A stretch of 64,000 bases of DNA, from assembly GCA_001632435.1 (NCBI GenBank), contig KV423983.1, positions 97,685 through 161,684 on the forward strand. The letters are read 5' to 3'. Below the pieces are notes generated by a model that saw only the letters and a list, made by a program, of their open reading frames with translations, had not been told where the DNA came from and searched no databases. Position 1 is the stretch's first letter; each line of letters starts with the position of its first letter. The stretch comes from Calocera cornea HHB12733 (taxonomy: Eukaryota > Basidiomycota > Dacrymycetes > Dacrymycetales > Dacrymycetaceae). Positions 19,458-30,166 of this stretch are shown here, piece by piece. The translations under genes and the position numbers were made by a program.

Positions 19458-22400
19458 TCACACTTGTAGGTTTTGCTGGGCGGCCATTCTCGAACGCACT
19501 TCTTCCAAGGCCTCACGACACGCTTCAGGCTCGTTGGCAACCCGCATGTCTTCGAACATCGCCAAGCTTTCTCCTAACAAGCGCTCCGCGTTTTCCAGTC
19601 GGTTTTGCCTTAGAGCAACCTGGCCGAGAAGCTTGTTGGCTCCCGCCAATCCATGTCTGTTCCCAAAAACCGCGAACATCTCTTTGGCAGTTTCTGCCTT
19701 TCCGCCAGCCTCGCTCCATTTACCAGACAAGTACAGCGTCTCTCCAATTCCCAGAATGCAATAAATGGCACCGAAAGTTTCACCGATGGCCTCGTACTCT
19801 GATTTGGCTGCTTCAAAAGTGACAAGGCTTTCGTCATATTGAGCCAACGTATTCAGCAAGTGACCAATACTCGCTGAACACCTTGCCGCGCCAAGAGGAT
19901 CGCCAACGGCTTTGAACTCGGCTATGCCCCCTTGTAGCATGTTACGTGCTTCCTCCGGCCGGCCCTTTTCGCAAAACAATCCCCCCAGAACCCACATGCA
20001 TCTTGCTGCACCCAGGCGGGCACCTACAGATTGAAACTGAGCCATGGCTTGTTGCTGTGCTACTATGGCCTCATCGAGTTGACGTTGGATGCGAAGTATC
20101 TGTCCAAGTGCATGTGTGCACTCTGCTACCCCAAAGATGTTGCCGATAGCCTCCAACTTTGTTTTGGCTTCCTCTAGCCTTGGTATGGCTTCGTCATACC
20201 GAGCCATCGCGCCAAGTAAAGCTCCAATGTGTCCCGAGCACTGGGCTATCCCTGTGCGGTAGTTCAAGATTTCATACTCTGCCTTGGCTTCCTCAAGTTT
20301 GGCGATGCCCGCTTTGTGCTGTGCCATCCTTCCCAGCACACCAGCCAACCCGCATAAGCACCGAGCAGCACCAAACCGGTTACCCAACTTTTCGAACTCT
20401 GCTTTGGCCACTTCAAGCTTTGAACGTGCCTGCGGAAGCTGGCCTTGCAGCAAAAGTATCTCTCCGATAGAACCGGTACAGACTGCAGCGGCAGACCGCT
20501 CACCAAACTCCACGAAGAGAGACTTGGCCTCTTCCAGTTTGTCCTTGGACCCGTCGAGCTCACATAACACCCACAGTACCATGCCTATACCTTTTAGGCA
20601 CTGAGCTATGCCCAGGCGGTCATCAAAGACCTGGAACTGCGACTTGCCCTCCTGAAACCTTACAAGTGCTTCGTTGTTTCGATGAAGCCTAGAAAGGATG
20701 TCACCGAGCTTCTGATTGCATTGTGCAGTTCCCAAGCGGTTGTTTAACAATAGAAACGCTGCTTTTGCTTCTTCCAGGACTGGAAGTGCTTCTGCGTACC
20801 GATTCAAGGAAAGCAGCTCGGCAAGACGTTTGGTGCACAATGCCGCACCCCCGCGGTCCCCTACGCACTCCAGCGTTTTCTTGGCACACAAAGTGAGCGG
20901 TATGCAATCACCGATACGAGTTGCATATGAAAAGCACGCTAAGTGGTGAGTGGACCGAAGGACTGCGTCTGGGGGAGCAACACTCGAATGGGTGCTCCAG
21001 CAATGAAGCAAGACTGAATTCATGTTATCAAATTCCGTTGACAGAAGAGCGATCGCCGCTTGAGACCCCTCCCCTCCTATCTTGTCGACATTCGCAGTTA
21101 AGCCCATAAAGTATTTGCGCATCTCTGCGAGGAATATCTCGGTGGTAGGAAGCTGCTCCCGCACGAATTCGCGAATGGGCGCTAGGCATCTCAGCCGGTT
21201 ACCGTCTTGAATGAGTAGTGCGACGCTGAGGAGGGCAAGAGCATTCTTCCTGGTATTCCTCATGGACGGCAGCACCAAGGGTAAGGATGTCATTGGCATC
21301 CCCGCCGGGAGTATCGAGAAGATACATAGCAGGTCCCGTGCTTCAGGGTGCGCAGACATAGTGTGAGAGCTTAGCGACAGACGTGTGGACACTTCCAAGC
21401 TCGTCAATCGTCCCCCGGGCAGGGTCTCAAGCAGTGCCGTTTTTTCTGCATCATATGCTTCAATAAGGTCTTTCGGGCCGACTAGCTGTCCTTGATGCGC
21501 CATCAGACTGATTGCCAGAGGGAGTCCATCTAATAGGGTCAGCAGCCGATCCAGATGCCCATCGTCCCGTCGAGCGATCTGAGTCCACATCTGACGGGCT
21601 GTGTCAAGCGATAGGGGTGCGAGAGGCTGGATATCTCCTTCCGTCCACGTCACCCCCGCAGGCCGAACAGCACCTCTCATGGTGATGAGCAGCGACAGAG
21701 ATGATAACCCCGTCAGTTTTCCCAGGAGCTGTTCCACACGGGTGCGCTCTGTCGAGTCCCAAGCCGTTTCCAGATTGTCAAGGACCAGAAAAACGCGGCC
21801 TCGGAAGGATAGAGACCCAAACAACGCGCGTCGAACATCTCCATCCAGTGGCAATTCCAAGGCAGTGGCGAGCAGGTTTACGATTCCGTCGGCTGAGGTT
21901 GCTGCCTCGCAGCTTGCGAAGATAATGTTCCGTCCATATTTCGTCCGGACGATGCTGTGATTCACAACCGCGGCTGCTACCGATGTTTTCCCGATTCCTC
22001 CCGGGCCGAGTAGCGGTATATGACAGGCGTCATTTTCATCAATCAATTGAACAATAGTTCCCACTATGTCATCCCTGCCCCAAAAAACGGCTGGCTTGGG
22101 TGGTATATCCAGAAAAAGGAGATCCTCTCGGGGACTGTGGATGCGTCAGCGTCAGTCGTAGCTTGGGCAGTGTAGAAGGTACAGTTGTAATACGTTCGCA
22201 CCCGTCACCTATCCTGTGTCAGCTGAGATAACTCAATCAGCGCTAGTTCGTACCTCGCGCTTCAATTCATCCAGGCGAGCACCCACCCCAACGCTGTAGA
22301 GCAACTGTACCATTATTAGTTGTCAGTTGGATACCCGGGAGAATCATCATACCGACAGCTGGGAGCTGATAGAATCGAGTCTCTTGTGCATATCACTGAT

Positions 22401-22886
22401 CTCTTGCGGGCCATTCAGCTGTTGCAAGCGCTTGGAGGGATGCTGCAGATTCTGCATGAATGTGTCGACTTCCCTCGCAACCCTGTCCTTATTGTCAGCT
22501 CCGGCCGAGACAAGTGTATCATGAGAGCTTGCTTGGATAGATCATCCAGCAGATTTGAGGTTGGAGGGTCTAGTTGGGTATTGTGCGATAAGCGGTCAAG
22601 GACTTGCTCGTTGATCACGGTCAATCTCGCCGCCAGGTTGCGACTATCGTCTTCCAAATCCTGTACCATCTAAGCAAGAAGTCTGATGAGCATCGTTTCC
22701 GCAAAACATATGAACACTTGCCTCCGCTATCTGCATTACTCTGGATGTCGTTGCTAGCACACTCGATTTCAGTGGCTCCAGTATATTTCCAGCCCTTTCC
22801 TTCCATTGTTTGAGTCGGTTGCCGAGATCAGTTGTGGTCATTTTCGGATTTCGTCTTGAGGAAGAAAATGTTGTCCAAGGACCCAT
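19458..22886 (-). CDS. NB-ARC/TPR receptor (NLR-like), copy 2, apparently intact
   Basis: The large last exon (from about 22130 down to 19458) encodes LFLDIPPKPAVFWGRDDIV, Walker A GPGGIGKTS, Walker B VFLVLDNLE, TMRGAVRPAGVTWTE and GLPLAISLMAHQGQ, then about twelve TPR units. It ends at SRMAAQQNLQV. Upstream I can chain short exons: MTTTDLGNRLKQWKERAGN (ATG at 22841, or an earlier ATG at 22886), then MVQDLEDDSRNLAARL, VAREVDTFMQNLQHPSKRL, LLYSVGVGARLDELKRE and VTGANVLQL. Two of the introns need GC donors (22670-22721 and 22483-22532). A 45-nt intron removes two stops before VTGANVL. The first roughly 150 residues form a helix-rich amino domain of unknown type. Proteins of this design are proposed fungal innate-immunity or incompatibility receptors. 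That role is inferred from the class. The 5' exon model is less certain than the main exon. Confidence 0.85.
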
Positions 22887-23790
22887 CTAGTCCAGCCCTG
22901 CTTGTGACCTTTATACAAGCTATCGACGACAACTGGGCATCGGCTAGGGGATAATCATGGCGGGTCATACATGGGAATTGAGGGTGGATGATCCTCGGAT
23001 CAGGTACTTACTCATAGGAACGTGCCAACGTGCCAGTCAAGCTCATGCGGGACCTGGAACAGCATGGAGCGTAGCATCGTACCGTGAGATACACGGTGGA
23101 GCTCCATGTAGCGTGACCCCGCGGCTTCAGACATGCAGCTGCGGAGTTGAAGGCGGTTCTTGGGGTGGTGATGTTGTGATTGGAATTGTACAGTGCCAAT
23201 TTCGTTCCGACGAAGAGAAGGGACGTTGACTGAAGTCGTGCGTTTTGGTAAAAATCAAGGTGAGCCGTGGGTTTAGCAGCATTGAAGAACGATGAGCGTG
23301 GCGTGCATCAAGCACGTTTGATTGTAACAATGCTGTGAGAAGAACGCGGTGGGCGGTACAGCACAGCCTCATCTCGTGATTGTCACACTTGGCCAAGTTC
23401 CTCATCTAGTCCACATCCATGCTATCGGCACACCCTTCAGTCCAGCCTCCGCTCACCCAGCGCTGCCTTCGAGGCCTCCGCATTTCCATGTTTGGGCCCG
23501 CTTGTGCCACGGATCGGCGACATCCTCTGGTGTTCCCTGACTTTCCAGTGGGCAACCAAGGCCGTTTGAGAGAAGTGCAACACACAGTTTCAATCAATGT
23601 CTAAGCGTGTAGAAGTATATACAGGGTATATTTCGAGATCATTGCAATACAAGATGGTGGAGCAGGTCCATGCCTCTACAAGAAGAACAAGAAGCGCTGC
23701 ACGCCGCAGTCAGTGAGTCACCGCCCTCGCATGACTTTTGGTACGCCCTTCACACCTGCCTGCACTAACATAAGCTCGATATAAAGTCGC
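22887..23790. other. Intergenic region between NLR copy 2 and CorA copy 2
   Basis: This 0.9 kb should contain the NLR promoter on its left side and the CorA 3' end on its right. No convincing gene, inverted repeat or RNA was seen. Short frames present here lack protein-like composition. Confidence 0.4.
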
Positions 23791-26462
23791 TCATAAGAGC
23801 TCACGCACCTCGATCTTGTCCATTCGGCGGTTGCTCAGGAAGGAGCGACATTGATTTAGAATATCAGGATACGTGAGCAGGAGTATGACAATCGTCATAA
23901 TGGGTATGGCCAGCTCCCAAAAGAAGAGGTCCGACCCGACGATCGAATTCATTTGCTGGAAGTTCATTCCCTATATGATGTAGAGCATTTAGTTTGTGAC
24001 GAGAATGCAAGGAGCCAAACGCACGAAGTATCCTGTGAGGAAAGTCAGGGGAAAAAAGAGCACAGTTGCGATTGTCAGGCGGCTCATCGAATTGTTTGTT
24101 TCGTACGAGACGATCTGCGGTAGATTCAGTTTAACATAAGAATATTTCTATCGAGCACTCACGTTGAACGTGAAGTTGAGTAGATTCTCCGCAATAGAGC
24201 TGAATCCGTCCATGCTGCTCAGGATATAGTCCATGTGATCGTAGACATCCGCGAGATAGACTTTGCACTGATGGCTGCAGAAGCCTGTCACTTTGACTTC
24301 CGTGCTATCCTGGGCTTCTGGGGTGGCGGCGATTGCCCTGTCCAAATCATACCGTCGGAGGGTGTAGATCAATGTGGAGAGCGGTGTGAGGGTGCGCTTA
24401 TGCAGGGTAAGATCGCCAGAGATGATATGCACTAGCGGACAGTCAGCGACCACTCCTTTGAGTCTGCCTATAGCGAGAACTTACGTTGCCGCACATTTTC
24501 CATACTTGGCTTTATGAGAATCTTCCTTTCTAGATCGAGGAGCTCATCGTGGTATCTCTCCACGATATCAAGAGCCTTGTCGACCACTATTGGGATATTT
24601 CATTAGTATGGCGCGGGGTACGGCTGAAAGCAGACATACCGAGATCAAGCACGGATTGCATTAGCAAAGACGCATCACAGTTCGTGCGAAGAAGAGAATC
24701 CTTGATTCGCAGACGTCTCTTGATAGGCTCGAAAACGGACAGATCCGCTTGCTCGTGGAAAGTGATAAGGGTGCCTATGTCAAACATTGATTAGCTCGTC
24801 GGTGAAGTTTAGAAAAAGCTGACCTTGTCTCGTCAAAAACACGTAGTTGTGCTTCAGAACCACGTTCACATGTGCACCCTGCTTCAGCTCCTCTAGCACG
24901 ACCTGATTGGCAGCTTTTCTTCTTCCCATAGGAGTCATGCTCATCCAGCTTGCCCGCTGTTTCTGTGTCGCGAGCTTCCTCGCTTCCTCCGCCTTTCGCT
25001 CGGGAGCGTCGCGCTCCACGTCTCGGTCAGGACTGCGTACACCTCGGCGAGATGTGAATCGCTCGGGAAAGGGCCGTCGGGCTCGAGTGATACGGGTTAT
25101 GTCGTCCTCTGGGCGATGTTCTTTACCAATAGAGCTCGATGTCGAAGAAACATCATCCACAGTATTGAGCTTACTGAGCGAGCTTTCTATATCGTCCCTG
25201 TTCAGCGGCCGTCTGAGACCGACGGTAGACAGGCCCTGGTGTAAGCCTTGGATATCTTGGACCGGCGAATCGCTCAGCTGCCGGACAATCTGCCCCCTTG
25301 CGGAGCCAGGATGAAGGGCCTTGGACGGTGGTGCGGCGTGGAGCGGGTCGTTGGACGTTGCGTTGTCGTCATCGGCCAAGGAATGGGATATGACGCTGAG
25401 GAAGAGATGATTTCGGAAGTACTCCCCCTTGCTCCGGTTACCATTCTCGCCGCACCGAAGAACGTCCTCGGTCGCAAGCGGGTGCAGGTCGTAGCGGAGC
25501 GCAAGTGTACGAACAACATCCCAAGATATGCCTCCGACGGTGATCCAGCGGACCTTGGCCCAGGGCGGTCGATCGTGCCCATGACCATTCAGGAACTCTT
25601 CGAGTCGTGTGTTGGTCAGCGGGGTGAATCGTACATTGACAGAGCTGTAGTCGCAGATCTCGATTTTGCACTCCTGATGGATGTGACCCCAATGTTCCGA
25701 GGCCGAGTCCCGACGGGGATCGACACCCTGCTCTGCTCCCGGGGTTTGGATAGCGGTCGATCCTCGGTGCATCTGAATGACCTTGGCCGCAGTCGTTCGT
25801 AAGCGATTGACAGGGCGAGGAGGGGGCGGAGCAGATGACGGGTTTGGTCTGTGATCATCAGGCCCAGATGCAGCGACAGGGACGAAGATCGGTGCGCCAT
25901 CAACAGCGGATAGCTTGCTGATATCGACCGGCGCAGATGGGCTGTTGACGCGTGTTTCGGCGGTGCTGCGTGTCGAGCTCTTGTTAGGAGACTCTGGGCC
26001 GGCGGATGGTTCCTCCAAGTGATCCGCGGTCGCATCCAGAGTCTGTATGTTCGTGTTTGGCCGCGAAGGTAGAGGCAAATTGGCTTGCATCTTCGGGGAT
26101 GGGAAGACTGGGTCGAATGGGTCTTGCGAATGCTGTCCTCTGCCACCCGCGGGGGATTGGTCATCAGGCTGCGCAGCATCGTCGTCGTCTTGTTCGAGCT
26201 CCGCGCCGCCATTCCCGCTCCCTCGAATATCTTGATCTTTCGCTCCTGTCTCAACTGTCGTGTGCGCCGTGGGATCGTCCGGTATGGCGTGGTCCGGGCT
26301 ATCCTGCATGTCTTCCAGCGCCGAGCGTACGCTGGCCAACGACGGAGTGCGGTCGCGAGTCGGGAATGACAACGAGTCCAAGACGGTTTGATAGTCTCCA
26401 CCGACTCCTTGGAAGGTGTGCTCTGTTGCCCGTGAGGAGTCCATGTCGGGCTCAGCCAACAA
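23791..26462 (-). CDS. CorA-type Mg2+ channel/transporter, copy 2
   Basis: This is a paralog of the gene at 12.5-15.6 kb with the same exon order. The large first exon carries a long Ser/Pro-rich cytosolic arm, then CDYSSVNVRFTPLTN, HPLATEDVLRCGENGNRSKGEYFRNHLFLS and NYVFLTRQG. Later exons give LITFHEQADLSVFEPIKRR, HIISGDLTLHKRTLTPLSTL, GFCSHQCKVYLADVYDHMDY, the segment before GYF, the GMNFQQMNS motif and TM2. The carboxyl end is RRMDKIEVRELL with a stop at 23791. The start could be the ATG at 26462 or at 26444. Its GC content is clearly lower than that of copy 1, though the proteins align well. Mg2+ uptake across the plasma membrane or vacuole is the expected role. Confidence 0.9.
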
Positions 26463-27413
26463 GGCACTCTAGGGGAAGGAAAGCGATAAGAACGTTCGGA
26501 TATGTCGTCTGCCCTAGAGGTTTGGCAGGAGAGATGGTATCGTAAGGTTGAAGTGTGGGTATTGTGGGTATGTTGAAGAGGTTGGAGAGTAAGAGGAGGC
26601 CATGGCATCGCCAGCACGAGGCAGGACAAGCGCGCCAAGACAAAAATAGCAGACGCGAAAAACGGCTGTTGCAGACAGCAAAACCCGGGATGACGGATGT
26701 CAGGGTTCAGTGGATATCAATAGGCGTAGGGAGGCGAAACGAGGCGGTGGCGCGAGGACTTCGTGCGTGCAAGAAGGTCGTGGTGATAGGGCCATCAGCA
26801 TGCAAGAAGGTCGTCGCGTGCGCAGCAGCCAAGTATAGCGCAGGGCTCGCGGGCGCAAAGGACTCGTACGAGCTACGTATGTCCCTGCTGAAGATCAACT
26901 TCTGGAATCTGCCGGATCCGACATCAAGGAGGATGCCTTATATTGAGCTTTCGGGATGTGTGCAACGGATTCCTCCGGCTTTGTCGTATCGCCGGAGAAG
27001 TCCGCGGGTCTGACCGCGGTCGCCGTCTAAAAGTGACGAAGACGCCGCGTCCATGGATACTGTGCTAGTGTCAGCATAAGTAGTAGTCCGACGCCTTCCA
27101 CGCCATGTACTCTGTATCTCACAGGATGCATAAGGGGCATGCTGACTGTTGTGAGCTGGGTCAGATAAGGCACATACAGTTGCCATCAATGCGGTTGTCC
27201 AAAGCAGGATGCAACCCCTGTGACGCGCGGCGCGACTCGTGCAGAAATCGCGTTTAGAATCCGCTCCTAATCGCTGATCGGCGACTGATGGCGACGATAC
27301 AATTGTCAGAATATAGTCCTGCCGTTTCGTACTCTAACTATGCTTATACTGACTTCGAGTGTAGTCTGATAGCTACAAAACTACTGCTGGCTGCGGTACC
27401 CACCATATTCCTT
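26463..27413. other. Intergenic region upstream of CorA copy 2
   Basis: About 0.95 kb between the CorA start and the decayed SDR gene. An imperfect repeat of GCAAGAAGGTCGT occurs twice near 26770-26815. No gene or RNA is recognised. Confidence 0.4.
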
Positions 27414-28532
27414 TCAGTTATTTCCTACAGGGAGATCCCCACCTGTCCGCCAGATCAGCACTGGCATACTCCGCGTCTCACATCAGGACGGATTACTCAC
27501 CAAACACCTTCTCGAGCTGCCTGTGCCTTGCCCGCTCGACAGTCTCGTAGTTGTCGATCGCCTGGCCAACCGGTATCTCCTGCTTCCCTGCCATCAGACC
27601 CGCCCAGGCGACGTCCATGAACTCGTCGAGCGGGATACCTGTGCATATGTCGGTGAGCAGAAGAGTGCATATGTGTCATTATGAGACGAACCGGTATCCT
27701 CTCCGTTCACCAGATCGGGCTAGTCAATCGCTAGATGCAGCTCTATCTGGACGCCGGGAGGGAAGCTCTCGATGACCTTGCTGTTGGTGCTGTATCGCAT
27801 GGTCAGCACCCCGACCGCACGACTGGACGACCACTCACTCATTCAGCTGGTACCTCAGCATCATGAGCAAGCGATGTACGGCAGCCTTCGTCTCACCGTA
27901 GTTGGGGCACCGCGGGATCGGCACCATCGCGAGTGTGCTGCTCACGGCGGCCACGGCGGCATGGGGCTACTTCAGCAAGTACGGGAGGAAGTACCTGAGC
28001 ATATGCACTAGAGACGTAGTTCGTGCTGAGCTCCGCGTCCACCTTGTCCAGGTTGATCTCCTCGGGATTGGTGAAGTCGAGCGAGCGCTGATGTTGTTGT
28101 TGAGTATGATGCAGTGGAGTCTTGGGAAGCTGGGGATGATGTTGTCCGTGAAGCTGGGGATGGACACCAGTCCCACCGCCCTTTCCAGTGACTGTTCGCC
28201 CCATGGGCAACCAAGTGCTTGTGTGTGGGGATGAGTTGCCGGAATAGGAGGTGCTGTTTGAGAGCTGCCTGAAGCAGCTCTCAAGCAACTCCTCCCACGC
28301 CGCAACCCCACAAGCCTGCGCCCCTTTCCCCTCTTGTACTGCCTCCCCCCACCAAACCCCAGGTCCATTGTGTTCTGCACAAGGTAGTGCATTTTCAGGT
28401 ACCCAGCACAATCAATCAACGGTTGGGGATAACGGCTTTGCAGATAGGGGGAAAGCGCTCTGCAAGGGCGGCACCGATGCCTGCCGAGGCGCCGGTGATG
28501 AGGACTGTCTTGTATGGAAAGGAGGATGTCAT
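27414..28532 (-). pseudogene. Decayed short-chain dehydrogenase (SDR) copy
   Basis: The first exon reads like the intact SDR at 44.3 kb: SFPYKTVLITGASAGIGAALAERF, including the TGxxxGIG cofactor motif. After about 30 residues the frame runs into stops. A stretch of roughly 230 bp near 28210-28440 is unrelated to the intact gene. Homology then returns in shifted frames (SIPSFTDNIIPSFPRLHCIIL, then SLDFTNPEEINLDKVDAELSTNYV). It reaches the last exons (AIDNYETVERARHRQLEKVFG, then GGDLPVGNN with a stop at 27414). The catalytic YxxxK region is out of frame. The copy is thus a duplicated gene broken by an internal replacement and frameshifts. Confidence 0.85.
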
Positions 28533-29075
28533 GCTGTTGTGTAAGGCCACCGAAAAGCAGAGAGACTAGTACAGAATACTGGGAAGTGAGGCGTCCTCAT
28601 AGTAACGCGCATTCTATTTATACGTCTCTGGTTTCGCCTTCGGACATGACGATCTCGGGTTCCTGCTTCGGACATTACGATCTCTCGTTCTTCACTTTGT
28701 AATCACAACAAGAACAAGATCTTTTCCCGCTGAGACGACTCACTCAGCAGCGATTTTACCAAGTGCTTCACACTGGTCTTGTTGCTCGTACAGCGTCGAC
28801 TGCAGCAAAAAGAGCACCAAATAGTGCTTGAAGCTGAATAATCTGGTGTTGGCTTTTCAGATTATGTGCTGATTGTTGACCGGATTTACTCCGCCGCTCC
28901 GACGCGCCGACGCAATAACGCGCGTCTGCGCTGCCTAGAGCGAGGTATAAGGGTTGCAGAGGATTGTATCCACCAGCGCATGTACCATTTCCATCTTCAT
29001 TCGTACATCTACTATACAGCCTTGCCGTTGACCTTGGTATACCCTTGTTGGCCCACCACCCCAGCTTCAGTGGCC
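28533..29075. other. Intergenic, nothing recognised
   Basis: This 540-bp gap lies between the decayed SDR start and the 3' end of the IST1-like gene. It contains a short repeated pair (CTCGGGTTCCTGCTTCGGACA and related TTCGGACATGACGATCTC) near 28635-28690. No gene is seen. Confidence 0.35.
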
Positions 29076-30049
29076 CTACCGCTTCTTGAGCGCCGCGAAC
29101 CGCTTGGACAGCACCTCGAACTCGTCCTCCTGGTTCTTCTCCACTGTGGGGCTGCTCGGCTTGAACTGCACCGCGGGCTTCGTCCCGCTCTCGTGTGGCA
29201 CGCTGGGCAGGGGATTCGGCGCGAGGCTCTCGGGCAGGGGCGGCTCGAGCGCCCGTTCCTTCTCGACTTTGCTCTCCGCTTCCTCCCGCACACCTCCCTC
29301 ACCGTCCCCCGCCCCGTCCTCCCCATCTCCCCCAGCCTTCCCATAACGATCCGGCGCCTCCCACTCCACGCCATACCCCCTAGCGATTTCCGCCAAGTAC
29401 GCATCGACCAGCTCCGGCGACGGCATCCCGAGCCCGAGCTTGCTCACCACCCGCGCGGGTACGCACAAGTCCCGGTTCTCCATCACACCCAGGGAGTACT
29501 CGCGGCCGTACTTGTGGGTGAGCAGCTCGCGCAGGACGAGCAGCTCTTTGACCTCGGTGCGCGGGGCGGCGTGGATGATCGCGTTTACGGCTTCGGTGAT
29601 GCCAGGGTCGGGCTCGCGGGCTCTGTTACCCGCCACGTCAGTGCCCCGCTACAGCTGCAGAATGGAAACAACGCACGGGATATCAAGCATCCCGAACCTC
29701 GCAATGAGCAGCTCGCAGTACAGCTCGAGAAGCTCTAGCAGCTCAATGTACACGTCCTCGTGGATCAGGCTCTCCACCTTGATCCGCGCCGTCTCGAGCT
29801 TCTGCCGCTCGATCAGCGACGCAATGTCCCTCCGGGACGACTTTTGCATCGCCGTGAGCTTCTCTTGTGTGGTGCGCAGCCGCTGGACGGCTAGCCTGAG
29901 ATATGGTACAGTACTGTCAGCAGGTGCTTGGAGAGCGTCGGGGTGGGTCTACCTTAGTTGCACCTGAATCCCCGGTCAGCATCTAGGATCGGGTCGCACG
30001 AACGTAAAGTGCTCACCTTGGCCCGTACTCCGTTCCATAATATCGCCAT
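29076..30049 (-). CDS. IST1: IST1-like ESCRT-III associated protein
   Basis: This is a homolog of IST1, the ESCRT-III-related factor that binds Did2 and Vps4 and tunes membrane scission during multivesicular-body sorting. The spliced amino end reads MAILWNGVRAKVQLRLAVQRL. It is followed by the IST1 core: SSRRDIASLIERQKLETARI, VESLIHEDVYIELLELLELY, CELLIARFGMLDIP, then ITEAVNAIIHAAPRTEVKEL and LLTHKYGREYSLGVM. The acidic/Pro-rich tail ends FEVLSKRFAALKKR, where a MIM-type Vps4-binding helix would be expected. Introns include 29623-29676 and a pair that isolates an 11-nt micro-exon (GTGCAACTAAG, about 29955). The start at 30049 gives the expected family beginning. It is divergent from the Myb gene. 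Confidence 0.9.
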
Positions 30050-30166
30050 CCTGGTTGTCAGATCGTACTGTGCTGCCTAGGGGCGCACTATGAAGTGCCA
30101 AGCACCCCCGCGCGTCCGCGGGTGGCGGTGCCTACGATAGGGTAGCAACAGTCACAAACCCTAACC
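30050..30166. promoter_or_regulatory. Short divergent promoter, IST1-like and Myb genes
   Basis: Only 117 bp separate the two outward-facing ATGs (30049 minus, 30167 plus). Shared regulation is possible. If the Myb protein starts at the next ATG (30263) the spacer is 213 bp. Confidence 0.45.
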
